From the NCBI GenBank assembly GCA_914767715.1, contig OU612070.1, positions 3,117,501 through 3,181,500 on the forward strand: 64,000 bases of DNA, in the 5' to 3' direction. A model generated the notes under the pieces. It ran no database searches. It was given only the letters and a program-made list of their open reading frames with translations, and had not been told where the DNA came from. Positions 1 through 12,700 of the stretch are shown piece after piece. Position 1 is the stretch's first letter. Each line of letters begins with the position of its first letter. The stretch is from Membranipora membranacea. Taxonomy: Eukaryota > Bryozoa > Gymnolaemata > Cheilostomatida > Membraniporidae. A program made the position numbers and the translations under genes.

Positions 1-3000
1 TTTCAGATGTATTGTTATTGTGTAATATTTTGGGTGTGAATCAGCAGCCACCTTGCTGAACCTGTTGCCCATGTCAGAAACTGACAGTGACACTGACAAC
101 TTGTATTTAAATACATTCTTGCTGCAAAAATGTGCATTCAGACCTGCAACATTTGGAAATTCTGAAGGATAGCTGATGTAGACTCATTACATACTAAGGA
201 ATAATAGAACTTTATGTAGGACTGTACTAGCACTATTCATCTTCAGGTAGGAGGAATACTATATAAAAAAATATATATATTATAATAAGTAGCTGACTAG
301 CACTACCTACTGTACTACAGTCTTCTACCTACTACCACTTGGCTATACTTACTTTTACTAAGTAGAGTTAGTCTGTCCGACCCCTTGGCCAGTCAGTGAC
401 ATCTCTTAATCATCATTCAATGTTGTCCCTGTACCATATACTGCAACACATACATCGTGGATGCAAATTATTGTGTTCACTACTGAATCACTGCTACTAT
501 CTGTAACGCTATTAACAGTACTCTTCTATTTACATTTACCCAATTAGATACTCAACAGTAACTGATCACTGCCTGCCTACTCAAAAGGAGTTACGATACT
601 CCTATCTACCAACTTATGAAGCTAACAGCTTATTAACTTAGAGTCCAGTGTAAAGCATAAGCAAAGTATCAGAATGCAAACACTGTTTCATTAATTAGGA
701 AGCTGATGCCACTAGAGTAGTACTAGTTATTATTATACTTGTTGACACTTGCTCAGACAAACGAGAGGTTGCTCCCATCTTTTCTTTAGCCTACCATTAC
801 TCACACACCATCATCACCAGCTTGTATGATGTCCACACGATTGTGGTGAAGACAGTTAGCCTAGTTAGTTGATTGAGTTTTGTATTGTTGTTACTGTGGC
901 GCTGAGTCCACAGTGCGAGTTTGTGGGTATAGTATACTCCTTCCATTCACAGTGACGTTCTGGTATCAAGTGGAGTTAATATTTCATTTTATTTAAATGG
1001 GAAAGCACCATGTATTTGCATCCTCCTGATCTGATTGTTCAATGTTCTATACTGCTATAGAACCAAGTACATAGTTTTCAATTTCTTCTGATTATGAACC
1101 ACATGGTTATATGTTATATCATACCCTTTCTTCGCTTGCAAACTTATGCTACACAGCCATGTTCGACGGTAAGAATTGACATTGAAGTGGAAGCCTTTTT
1201 GTGCCTGAGCCTAAATCACATGGCAAGCTGGATCAATTTTCTCGCAGAAATGGTTAGCTCACTCCATTATTCCTATGTTCTGAGTTAGCGTGTTAGTTCT
1301 CCAGAGATGGTTGTCAAGGTCATATGTTTGTATTTTCTGTTACCACTTTCTGTGCTCTAGGCATATACCCCAGCTAGCGGAAAGGGTCTGAGTTGACAGC
1401 CGTAAAAATGTTATGTGATATTTGCGTAATTGTTGAGAACAGTTGCACCTTGTCTATTTGCTCTACTGCAAGTCTCCATCCACTAAAACTGCTAGCATTC
1501 ATTCAGGTGATCTAAAGCGTCCCATTTCAACATCAGGATGGCTGTTGTGTTACTATTTACAATCAAAACTGTGCCATTTTTTAAATATTTTGCCTGAGCT
1601 GATTCCAATTCCTGTAAATGCATACTCTTGTGGGCTCATAAGTTGCAAAATATTCCTCACGATCAGGGGCAGTGTCTCACAAGCATATAGTCATCTTGCT
1701 CGACCATGATGATAAACGATGACCGGCTCCGGTTCCAATGGTAAGACCTCCTTAAAGTAAATAAATACATACCGTTTATATGCAGATGGCAGCTGGGCAG
1801 AATGTCTGACACTTTGATATAAAGTCACGCTCTTAAAAAGTGTCTCTCTGTGGCGCACTTTTCAGAAGGCTTTGGGTTGTCCTCTCATGTAGAGGGGTAG
1901 CAGGGATGACACTATCCAGTGTCCATCCACTGGTGCAATAATGATATAAGTTGAAACATTACTGACAGCTCGCCCTATAGAGCTATTTATCAAGTGTTTT
2001 ATTCTGTACCTTGATCAGGTTGGACATCCAGACATCTACTAGAGTGGATGTATGTGTATCTACTAGAGTAGACGTATGTGTATCTACTAGAGTAGATGTA
2101 TGTGTATCTACTAGAGTAGATGTATGTGTATCTACTAGAGTAGATTTATGTATATTGGTTTCTGTGGTGTAGGATTAAACACAGCAGATTTGCCATACTC
2201 CAGGATGGGAGAGCAGAGGGGTATTATTGTAATGTTAGCCAATCAATCAGTAGGGCTGTCTTCTTCTCTGGAGTCTCACAGCGATTAACCTGACTACAGT
2301 CTGCCCAAGTGTGATTGATTAGATAGATGGAATTCTTCTCTCCATATCTTGGCGTCTACTTGGTGGATGGATAGACTGGGTTAGGATCGAAAACACATGA
2401 TAAACATTCGGTAGATAATTAAAGTAAAGTCTCCCACCCTTCCTAACTCGCTGGTAGGACTTATTAGAAATCATACATTCCATCATCTACCTTCCTCTCA
2501 TCGCTGTCATCTACCAGCACTGATATAAACAGGATTGTCATCTCATCCCTCATTGCAGAAAAACTGGGCTTCGTCCTGGCCGTGTAAATACATGAGATGC
2601 TTGTTTGTGAGTTTAATGTGATGAATCAGCTGTGAGGAATTGCTATAGATGTTTGTACTCCCTGTCGCAATAGCAGCCTCAAGTGAATCATCACCACAAA
2701 CTAACTATCACACTCAGTACTAGACACACACATTTTGTAGATAGTTACTCGTTTGAATAGGTTTAGGAATGGGATGGGCCGAAGGGGATTGCGAGCCACT
2801 GCAACCGAGCAATTCTATTGTTTCATGCTAGGCAATGCTACGGCTTAGTAGTGGCCTGCAAGATAATTATTGGAATGGGTCCAAGTCTGATGATAAATAT
2901 AAGAGAGTCGGGTCTCATACATGCTGATGAGTTGCTGACTAATCTACTGCAACTCACTAGAATAAAGATATGGGGTAGACATTGTAATTATGTTGATGAA

Positions 3001-6000
3001 AGTGTTGTCAGTTTTTGCTCACTCTTTCTGATCAGGTTCAGTTTTATGTGCCTATTATGGTTGTTTGTAAATGTTGTATACACTATTTTCTGCATGGTTG
3101 CACAGACTTTGCTGTAGACTGTGTGTTGCTATATTTTATAACGCTGCAGTGTAATGCCAACAAAGTAGTTGACAATGAGTCTAGTCTGCAAAATACTCTC
3201 GAGGATGATGACGGGCACATGACTTTTGTTGTGCAGGATTGCTCAATATGCAACCAAATCCTGTGGAATCAAATCTTTCTGTTTGTATTGATGAAGTTCA
3301 GATTGCAGCATGTGACCTAGCTACTGAACATAGAATATTAGTGACGTCTTGGTTGAGGAATTTGACAGGTTGATGGAGGGTTTGGCTACACGTTGGTAGC
3401 ATGGTTCCCGGCAAGGCCAGATCTCAGATCTTTGCAGTAAGGATTTGGGTCGTGTTTGGCGTCGATTCCTATTCCATAAAGTCAATAAAAGTTTTAATGA
3501 GCTTTGATTCCTTTTTTTGGCTTTGGTCAAAGAAAGCAAAGTCAAAAGAAGAGTGATCATGCAGAGAATGATAGTTTCCTATCCTATTTTAGTTTATACA
3601 AAAGCTCACTCAATCTATTATTGTACGGTCGTAGTTTTTTGCGCTATATTCGGCCCTCTGCAAGGTGAGCATTGCTGCGCAACCTCCTTATGTCAACGGC
3701 CTTGCCATGAACTCCTTTTTTATAGTTCCCTGGGTATGCATGCTTATCACAGCTTGTATTGTAAAAAAAAGGCCAGTGATTTGATTTTACTAATAGCGTT
3801 ATGTGAGCAGGCTGCTTGCAGTGCTTATGTAATTGATTGTTAATCTACTCTACTGGGAGTAGTACTAGTGTTAGAAAAGAGTGAGAAGTTTAGCTAATGT
3901 TAGATAGCAAACCCATTGAATTTTTCCTAATCACACTTTTGCTGCCTATTAGCTTCAATCACTGTAATATATATCACTGCTGCCATACGTACTGTACAGC
4001 AGCGTAGCGCTTTCATCATGTGCTCATAAACGCTATCTCTCAGCAATTTCCTCAACGTAATCTAGTTTTATAAATCTAATTATCATGGCTCCCAATGAGT
4101 TTATGTGAGCTCAGGCCTAATCATCCATCAACATTGGCTGTAAATTTGAAAAGCTCTACTCAGTTTGCGGTTTATCCATTTGACAGTCTGAAATTTATTG
4201 CTTTGACACTGTGGAGTTTAATCAGCATTACACGAATGATCTGTAATGCATGTTCATGTAATGTGTAAAATTAACATCTCCCAGTTAGCTGAGAGCAGTG
4301 ACTGCGCTGTTTCTTTTTGTGTCCTGGTGAGGCTTTGATCAGCAGGACTGTAGCCTCATATGTGACATCAACAGTGATGATCGCTTAGCAATTGTGCCTC
4401 AGTGAGCAGGGGCCTTAAAAGCTAGGTTGGATTGGATGTGGGGAAAGAAGTCTTTGAGTAAGTTGATCCTTTCACAACAATGCTTCCCTTCCCGAGAAGA
4501 TTTTGCGCTGCGATCAAGTTTATCGTAACATCGTTGTAACAATACTATCTTAGTGAAAGGTCAGTGTTGATTCAATATGTATGTTCTAATGATCTGAGTA
4601 TAAGCGTGGTACTGCTGCAGAAACTTACTTCAAATTACTGATCAGTGATCACTGATTACTGAATACAGATTATTTCTTATGTATATAATAACTGATGAAG
4701 GTCAATAAATGAGTGCTCAGTGTAAGAGGCGCATTCCATATAAGAGTGTAGGGACTGCAGAATAGCGCAGTGTTACCTAAAATACGCATAGACATCGATA
4801 AATAGAATGCCTAAATTTTTTTGAGGTTTTCGTGAATGCAGGCTAGACATCATCGCTGGTCGCAACATCTCTTTCTTCCTTCAAGGTACTGTTTTATGGA
4901 GTTGTTCTCTTATTGTTCTTCAGCAATTTTGATAGAAAAGCGTTGATAAGAGGTGGAAGAGTGGTCAAGGTTTCTAACTCGGTATATTCTATGAAGTTAC
5001 TTCATGGCACATCTTTTTCCGAGGTTTTTGCAGAAGGGGTAAATACTGCCTTACTTGTGTTTAGCTTGATATGTAATATAATGTAACAGTTTGTATATTT
5101 ATATAACAAGTTAGTCTGATATTACAGACATTAGTAAGACTGTGGGTTATAATTGGCGTAGAGCAGGTATGATTCTGCCCATTGTTTGTGATCATTAGCG
5201 TATATTATGTGATGTTGTCTTCCTGTTTTCTGTATATGCCAGGAAGTTGATGTCTAAAATCTTTGGCTCTCTTCTATGGATTGGTTACTATCAGGTGGGT
5301 AGTGCATGAGCTTGGCCCCGCTTACCATGTGATTACGTGTTGTTGTAGGAGAACTACATTCATGGCTGGCTTGTTAAGCGTCAAGGCGGCAAATTCACTA
5401 TGCATGCATCTTACTTGCTTATAATTAATGAGACTGACTGAGCTGGTAAAAGACCAGCTAGAGGTGGTGAAAGCGTTGTTGTAAGTGTGGTCTGAAATTA
5501 CTAGGTGAGACGAAGACCCACAAGATTGTTGTAACTGTGAGATATATGTTGTTAATGATTATGTCTATCAGACCTCTATCAGTGGTCTATCAGACCTAGA
5601 GCACTCAGTATCACTTCCCGATCTCTTCTCTCTGGTTCTTGTTCAAGGTAAACAGTTACTTCTTTTATTTTATTGATGCTTTTCGCTAGTGGTGAGTGAG
5701 TAAGTACTGCTGCTGGTGGTTCCGGATACAATTATTGTGGTGATAATGTGTGATAAGATGTAGAAGTGAAGGTGCAGACAACAGCAATAGTCACTCTGGT
5801 TCCGATTTCGTGTTGACTCTGGCTTTATTGGTAGAGGTCATGCGAGGCGATTATCACTCTGGTCTGATGATTGCTACCCTTGTGGCCGAGATGTTCATTG
5901 GTGTGTAATTTGTCTGTTGCAATCTGAAACAGCAGGTTTAGCAATGTCTGATTAGGGCCATTTTGACCATCTTGCATAAACATATCGTCATCAGTAAGCT

Positions 6001-6671
6001 GGTAAAATTGGCCCAATATGTTCTAACATTAGCCTCTATAATCGATTCAGTGCAGATTTAGACAGGTCTTGAGGAAGGAGTTGAGCATGGCATTTTTATT
6101 ACTTGAATCTCAGCGTTGTGATCATGAGAAACTTGACTTCATGTATAGGGCACACAATTCAAGCTATGGTCACTGGTTACGTAAGAGTATAAATCGTTAC
6201 TCACTATAGTGGCTTTGCAGTATCTATGATAAATTTATGACATCTACTGTCAGCTATGTTTGGCACCACTAGCTGACGCAAATAAAGGTTTTGATAAATT
6301 TCATTTTTTTAAATAATTTTTTGGAAATTAGATGGATAATTATGTTATTATATTATCTCTCCTTATCTCCTATGAATCGAGACAAGGGATGAAATTACAC
6401 CAAAGTAGTGAGTGTGCAACAAATATTCTTTCAAGTGAGCAGACAACTCTTCCTTAGCTCTCTTCTATGGAGAGGTTTGAAATAGCCCTTCCATTTTTAC
6501 CAGATCTCACAAAGCTCTCTATAATCAGTTGACATATAACCAGGATAAGTTGCAATCATGTTAAATTGAGGATTTTGTAAAGAAATTCGTATTGGCTGTT
6601 TTATTATTTGCTGTGATTTTTATTTTTTAGAATGATATTTTACCCTCAGATGTGACAGATCATTCTTACAG
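1..6671. other. Non-coding 5' flank of the TRERF1-like gene
   Basis: No open frame here has protein character: the ORFs are short, low in charged residues and overlap one another. The one clear structure is the 24-bp tandem array at 2034-2153. A pyrimidine-rich stretch ending in CAG at 6669-6671 could be a splice acceptor, which would mean that one or more non-coding leader exons of the downstream gene lie in this region. I could not pick them out. Confidence 0.5.
2034..2153. repeat. 24-bp minisatellite, five copies, with a palindromic core
   Basis: Five head-to-tail 24-bp units start at 2034, 2058, 2082, 2106 and 2130, with only a few substitutions between them. Each unit holds a near-perfect palindrome, ATCTACT-AG-AGTAGAT (7-bp arms, 2-base loop), followed by GTATGTGT. 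The first and last copies are the most diverged, as is usual for array edges. Confidence 0.9.
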
Positions 6672-6725
6672 TTATGTAACTTGGCTTTACTACCCCGGTA
6701 GTAAAAGCACCAAGTGGAGGTGGCC

Positions 6726-9700
6726 ATGGATTATAGCATGATGCCACCTCCCCCGAGCTCTTCCGCCTCAGTAGGCGGCCTGCCTGGTGGCGGGGGTAGC
6801 TCAGGGGATTATACCTCTGCTGTACAGCAGCACTTCAGTAGCGGAGGCGTAGATAGCGGCGGACAGCAGCAGATGTATAACACAGATCAACAGCAGAGTG
6901 TGGTCGTATCACAGCAGACTGATAATGGTAGTCAGTACTCCTCCTCAAACCAGTATAAGGTTAGTGGTTACTAGTTTGATAACTAGTAGGACAGAAATAG
7001 GCTGTGCTATTTACAGTATCAGGGGGTGGGGGAGGGGTCGGTGCCCTTACTTGCCGTTGTCCATTAGGGCTTAACGATGACAAACTAAAGGTATGCCTAC
7101 AATAACATACTTCCTTTATAATCTTTCACTCTCTGGCTACTTCGTCATGATAAAATATAACATTAAGTCTTATGTTACTTACCATCCTTCATAACCTCTT
7201 GATGCTGACTATGATAATTTGGTACATTATCATTATAAGGCAGCCCTACGAATCAAAACAGAGTTACTCCCATGTTCAAACTTCTGACATTCCATCATAG
7301 GATCATATGAGTAGAATTGACCTTGACCAGTAACTCAAACCTATCTGCCGCATCCTATAGAGATGACCTCCATAGTGACCATCCTAAGCAAAAAAACAAA
7401 GACAAGAAATCCACATGGCATCCCGATATTTGTAGCAGGCTCACTGGAATCCTACAGCAGATATTCTGGTTTTTGGTTGTCCAGGCTTTGGATTTCTTTT
7501 AGGGTCCATATATAAAGCTTTGTATTAGTTTTCTATGGCCTTCTAAGTTGGACAGCCTTCGGCGGCGTAGCCATGGATTCAAGTCTGCTCTTTGTAAACA
7601 TTCAGGATAAAGATATCAAAATGTTTTCATCAGATAACGGCAAGGCGGGTATGAATATTCATTTTTCACCCAAAATATTGTTTAGGCCCATTGGACATTC
7701 TGTTTGGCCACTCTCTATGATCATGCAGTATTGTAAGTCATCGTAGTATTAATTACCATCCTAATACACAACGTCTAGGCAATCTCAATACAAACATAAT
7801 TGTGTGGGTCAAGAATGAGATATGGTATGATATCTGGAAAGTGATTGTCCAAAGAGGAAGACTGATTCATCCATGGCATTATATTGTCGCCTACAGAAAT
7901 TCCAGACGGCGACCAAGGCCTGGGCTAGCAAATCAGTTCTACTATAGTAGAGAAAGTCAGTCACCATCAACCAACACTATCAATTTATATAAATTATTAC
8001 TATGCCCTTTCTAATTAATGTTTAACATACTTCAAATTATTGTATCCTGGCTGTATAATTGGTTGTGTCGTGTTTATTTACGCAGGTTCTATTTACTTTC
8101 TGTTGTAGCCTCATTTCTCAAGCAGACCTCATGTTAACAGACCACCACCACTGAGTCTTCACCAGACTTACTACAGGGACACTGTGACTCAGTCACCAGC
8201 TGCTGCCCTCCCCCACTCTTATCATGAACATGCCAGTCCACATCTACCTGTACAGAGCCCTCACATAGCAGCGAGTCCACTCCATACACAGAGCCCTCTT
8301 ATGGTGGCTCAGAATTCTCACATAGAGCAGAATCAGAGGGTGCCTCAGAGCCCCCTCCTCCAGGGTGCTCATAACATGCTCCACAGGCAAAGTTCTGCAC
8401 AGCATCTCGTACAGAGTCCTCATGTGGCCCAGAGTCCCCTGCTGCCACCAAACTACGCAGTGGCAGCAGCCGCAGTGGCAGCAGCCGCAGCAGCAGCAGC
8501 TGGAGGTAACGCTGGAGATATTAACTCTCACCCTAATCAAGGTATGATATCGTAATGTCCTATACCTAGGACTGGTATGGATGGCATGGGTATTTATTTG
8601 AATGTGAGACAGTGTCTCACATTCAAATAAATATTTTACGATGGTGGTGACCGGTTCAGAAAGTAAACCTCAGAAATAGTTGGGAGTGATGCGATTACGG
8701 ATTATATAAGCCCATCAAAGATATGAATAGGGGGGAGCATGATCTAGTTTGAGGGTTTATGAAGAGCCCCGACAAAATATCAGTGACTTGTTGTTCATTG
8801 ACCCTATCTAGCAGACAGATTCCCGGAGGAGTGACACTAATGCCCCCAGTGTGTCACAGAATCCTAGCTCTTGTATTATCATTTCTAGAATCTGACAAAA
8901 TTCTTGCCTTTAGATAACGCACTGAATTACTTGATAATTTTGCAAGTAAATAAAAATATGTCCTGTTATTCCCTTTGTTATGAGGTTTTTTCAGTAAGCT
9001 AGGGAATTTTATAATTTTTGTTATAAATTTCCTCTGTCGATCTTGACAACATTTGAAGATCAAGTAGTTATTGCTGACAAGTAAGTTCCTAAGTTGTATG
9101 TTGATCTCTTTGTGTAATTTCAGCTCACTTGCAGCAGCAGAGCATGTTTGGCAGTGACAGAACACACAGCCCTCATCCAGCACAATATGACGCAATAGCC
9201 TCTCCAATTCACCATAGCAAGCATCGCCACTACAGCGATTCATCATCACAACAATCACCTCATCCCTATGTCCACCCAGCCATGCCTTCACGATTCACTA
9301 ATGTACCCAACCCCTCTCCTCACCATTACAATGATCCCACTCCGTCACCCCATCACTACCCGGCCGAGGCGGTACAGTCCCCTCGTCACTTCAATGATCC
9401 CACACCCTCTCCCAGACATTACAATGATCCTAACCCATCTCCCTATAATGACCCTGGACCTCACAGAGGACACTATCTGGACTCGTCACAGCCTGGAACT
9501 CCAGCAGCTTATAACAGTCACCCAGGTGAGTAATATACCCACAGCTGGACACGAAAGGACGATGTTACTGTAATATCACGTTGAGGCAGCTTCAGTGTGA
9601 TAATACAGTAACATCTGCTGGTGTGGGTCTAATAGCTGTGGACAGGAATTTTGTATTAAGTAATAATAAGGTCTTTGCCACCTATAAGCCACCCCTTACT

Positions 9701-12700
9701 TTTATTACGCTCTCATAGGCCCTATAACTGTAATATGGTAAGGTATTCTTTACGTCAATTTAGACGGGGGGGGGGGATCAGTATACGACAATCGCCATTG
9801 TGACGGAAAAATCCTGTACTCCTACCAGGCAAATCATACAGTCACGTACACCATAAAGTGTTACCTGTACTAGGGGCTGCTGTAACCAAGTTTTAGCTGG
9901 TGGCTGGTTTCTCACTTAGTGTTATTCTTGTGTTCAACATGCGGTCTAAGCGTGATGACTTGAGATTAAAGTGGCTCCAAACTGAACCCTTACTTCAGAG
10001 AGTTATCACCAGTCAGATCAGGGAGAAGTTTGAGGGATAGAATCTCCTAAAAGAGAAATATGGTGTTTCGACTGAGCTAAAAGTTGAGTCAATGTTGAAT
10101 TGCTGATGTTACATAGATATAAATAAGAATAAAAGTAAAAAAAAAAAATATTACTCAATTAAATCAAATGCATCTGGAATTTCCAGGCAAGGCCGCATAA
10201 CATTCCAAGTAGGCCTATGTTAGTTGTGACCAAAGGATTCCTAAAAGGTACATTTTGCAATTTTTTGCAACATACTACATATATCTACATATCTCTCAAC
10301 CATGATAATTGTAAACCATCAAAATATGTTATAATTTGATTTTGAGACCTTGAGAGCAAGGAATCAGTGATTAACCTTGCCCTCTGAACAAGCTCCATCA
10401 CTCAGTGCTCCAAATATCCGGGCCAACCAGCAGAACATTTTCTCATACCTTTCAAGCATTTCCATGCTGTACACATACTAATATGAGACGGGGGGGGGGG
10501 GGACCTAGTCCGTGCTATATTGCTGCTTTGTTGATGTAAACAATGATTATTATGGTGGCACAACATAATCTCATAGACATTTATCACTGTCCTCCGATTG
10601 TAACAATCAGGTTTTAACACAGAAAATAAGGAAAAAGATTGCTATAGAACCTTTATCATTGAACGCTTTGTGGTGGTTATGGTGTGACTGAAGCTGCCTA
10701 GTTAGGTGATGGTGAAATGTGTGAACTCTCCTCCATCACTTTGCCGTTAAAACAGACAGCAAAGTGAAAAGCTGACTCGGTTAGTCAATAACATGAAATG
10801 TGTGAACTCACTGCTGTTACTGGATTAACTGCTAAGCAAGGAAACAATGCTCGGGAGACCGAATGAGTGGGGGAATTGTGCATGTTGATCGATAAGAAAC
10901 AAAAAGTAATGGTTTGAAAATTGCTGCAGAATTAATAAAAAAAGAGCAAAAAATAACCAATTACTCAACGCAATTATCAAATTCTCAACAAAGGATATTA
11001 TCATTACACTCCGTTTCGCTCATCTGTATGGGAAATGCATCAAACATGGCGAACCAAGTGGTTGTAGTAAGGGAATGTATACCAATTTACACCAAGCACT
11101 CACACAAATCCATATTGTACGGCAGCCATGAAAGTTGAAAATCACAAATTTGCTGCCGATTATTTTTAGGATTAACACTGCGTTGATGCAGTAGGTTTAG
11201 AAGCAACAGCTTAACTGCCACAATGTTTACCAGCGATGGCTCGGAGGTGTTATGAGCGGGTTAACTGTGGTCATAACACCGCTAAGTTTCTAGCTGTGAA
11301 GTTATGAACACCAAACTGAAAATACTTACTAGCTGTGACCATCCCTACCCACGTCTTTCACAGCACAAATATTTCTACTGGTACATTTGCGTTGGATGGC
11401 ACGCGTACAGCACACTATGTCAAGGTCTAGAACGTAGATGGCCATTGTTGAGAAAATTGGCATAGGATTTTAGTTTCATCTTGTTCTCTAAAATCAACCA
11501 GATACAACATAGGATGACTTAGTCAGTGCTTTGAGCATAAACACTGCTGGAACCATTAACTAGTCATCTCATAAGCTTATCTATGAGATTTTTGTTAGCT
11601 GCCTCCTCCCTTATTCAAGGTCAATAACCGCGTTATCTGCCTCCTTTTCATGTTCATTTAATGTCATGTAATCTATTTTATTTTTTCATTATACAATATA
11701 ATAAATTTGTGGTGTCCTCTAACTATTATCCAATCTTAGTGTTCCTGGAGAGGCTCGGTTAGTTCTGAACATGGTCTTAGCGTCCCTGGAGAGGCTCAGT
11801 TAGTTCTGAACATGGTCTTAGCGTCCCTGGAGAGGCTCGGTTAGTTCTGAACATGGTCTTAGCGTCCCTGGAGAGGCTCAGTTAGTTCTGAACACGATCG
11901 AAATTTTGGAGTCGATACAATAATTCTTATCTTGTGAAGAGCAATACTTTGAGAAAAAAAGATTTAACTATTTATTTATTAAATTGTATATCTATATTAA
12001 ACTCAAAAGCAGCGCATGTCATGGTTAACAACAGTCTGTCTAGTTAAGATTCAGTGAAATCTGGGAGGAACTTGCAAAAATTAATTAAATCACAAATCCG
12101 TCGTAAATTGCCCATTATCCTGAGTGGTGTAACAAGTTAGAAGATATTCCATTCTGCAGCGCTCGCTGGTAGAACCGCTTTTTCCCCCTATTTTCCTTAT
12201 GATGCGCCTCTCCTGTAGCGCATGTTTGATGTAATAGGCGGGTGGATATAATGAGGGAGGCCACATAACCATAGACTGAAAGGAGCAATCTCATGTACCA
12301 ACCAGCAATATATAATCATTTATAGATACTGACATAACATAAATAATTTATTGGACTTGAAATGGCCAGCAAGACCTCCTAGAACACCTTGATTAATTAA
12401 ATGGATTGTCCTACATGCTTCATAGTAAAATGTCAAAATTAATTGCTGTGGTTAAGAATCAATCCCAGAACTGGATGACGTCCTTGAGTCTGGAGGCAGA
12501 CATCCGATCTTCGGATTATTTCATTAATTTCAAAAGATAAATTAATTATTTAATAGATATAAAATTCACATCATACGAACTTTACTCATACTGTTTGTAA
12601 AATGCTGCTTTAGCTTCTGAGATCCAGGTGTTTCAGCAGCTGATTATCTTAATGCCAGCCCATAGCGCCAAGTTAGGGTGTGGCACAAAAAAAAGTAAAT

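Noticed and set aside
2034-2153. CRISPR-like array
   Set aside because: The units are contiguous with no unique spacers, and the context is animal DNA.
2818-3843. Cluster of ORFs of 79-108 codons in the left flank
   Set aside because: No recognisable motif, atypical composition, and no phase-consistent splice partners.
8244-8540. Cys-rich minus-strand ORF opposite exon 2
   Set aside because: The Cys runs come from reading GCA (Ala) and CAG (Gln) codons backwards.
8591-8633. MicroRNA precursor at the intron 2 palindrome
   Set aside because: The stem is only 20 bp with a 3-base loop, too short for a normal precursor, and no longer flanking stem is present.
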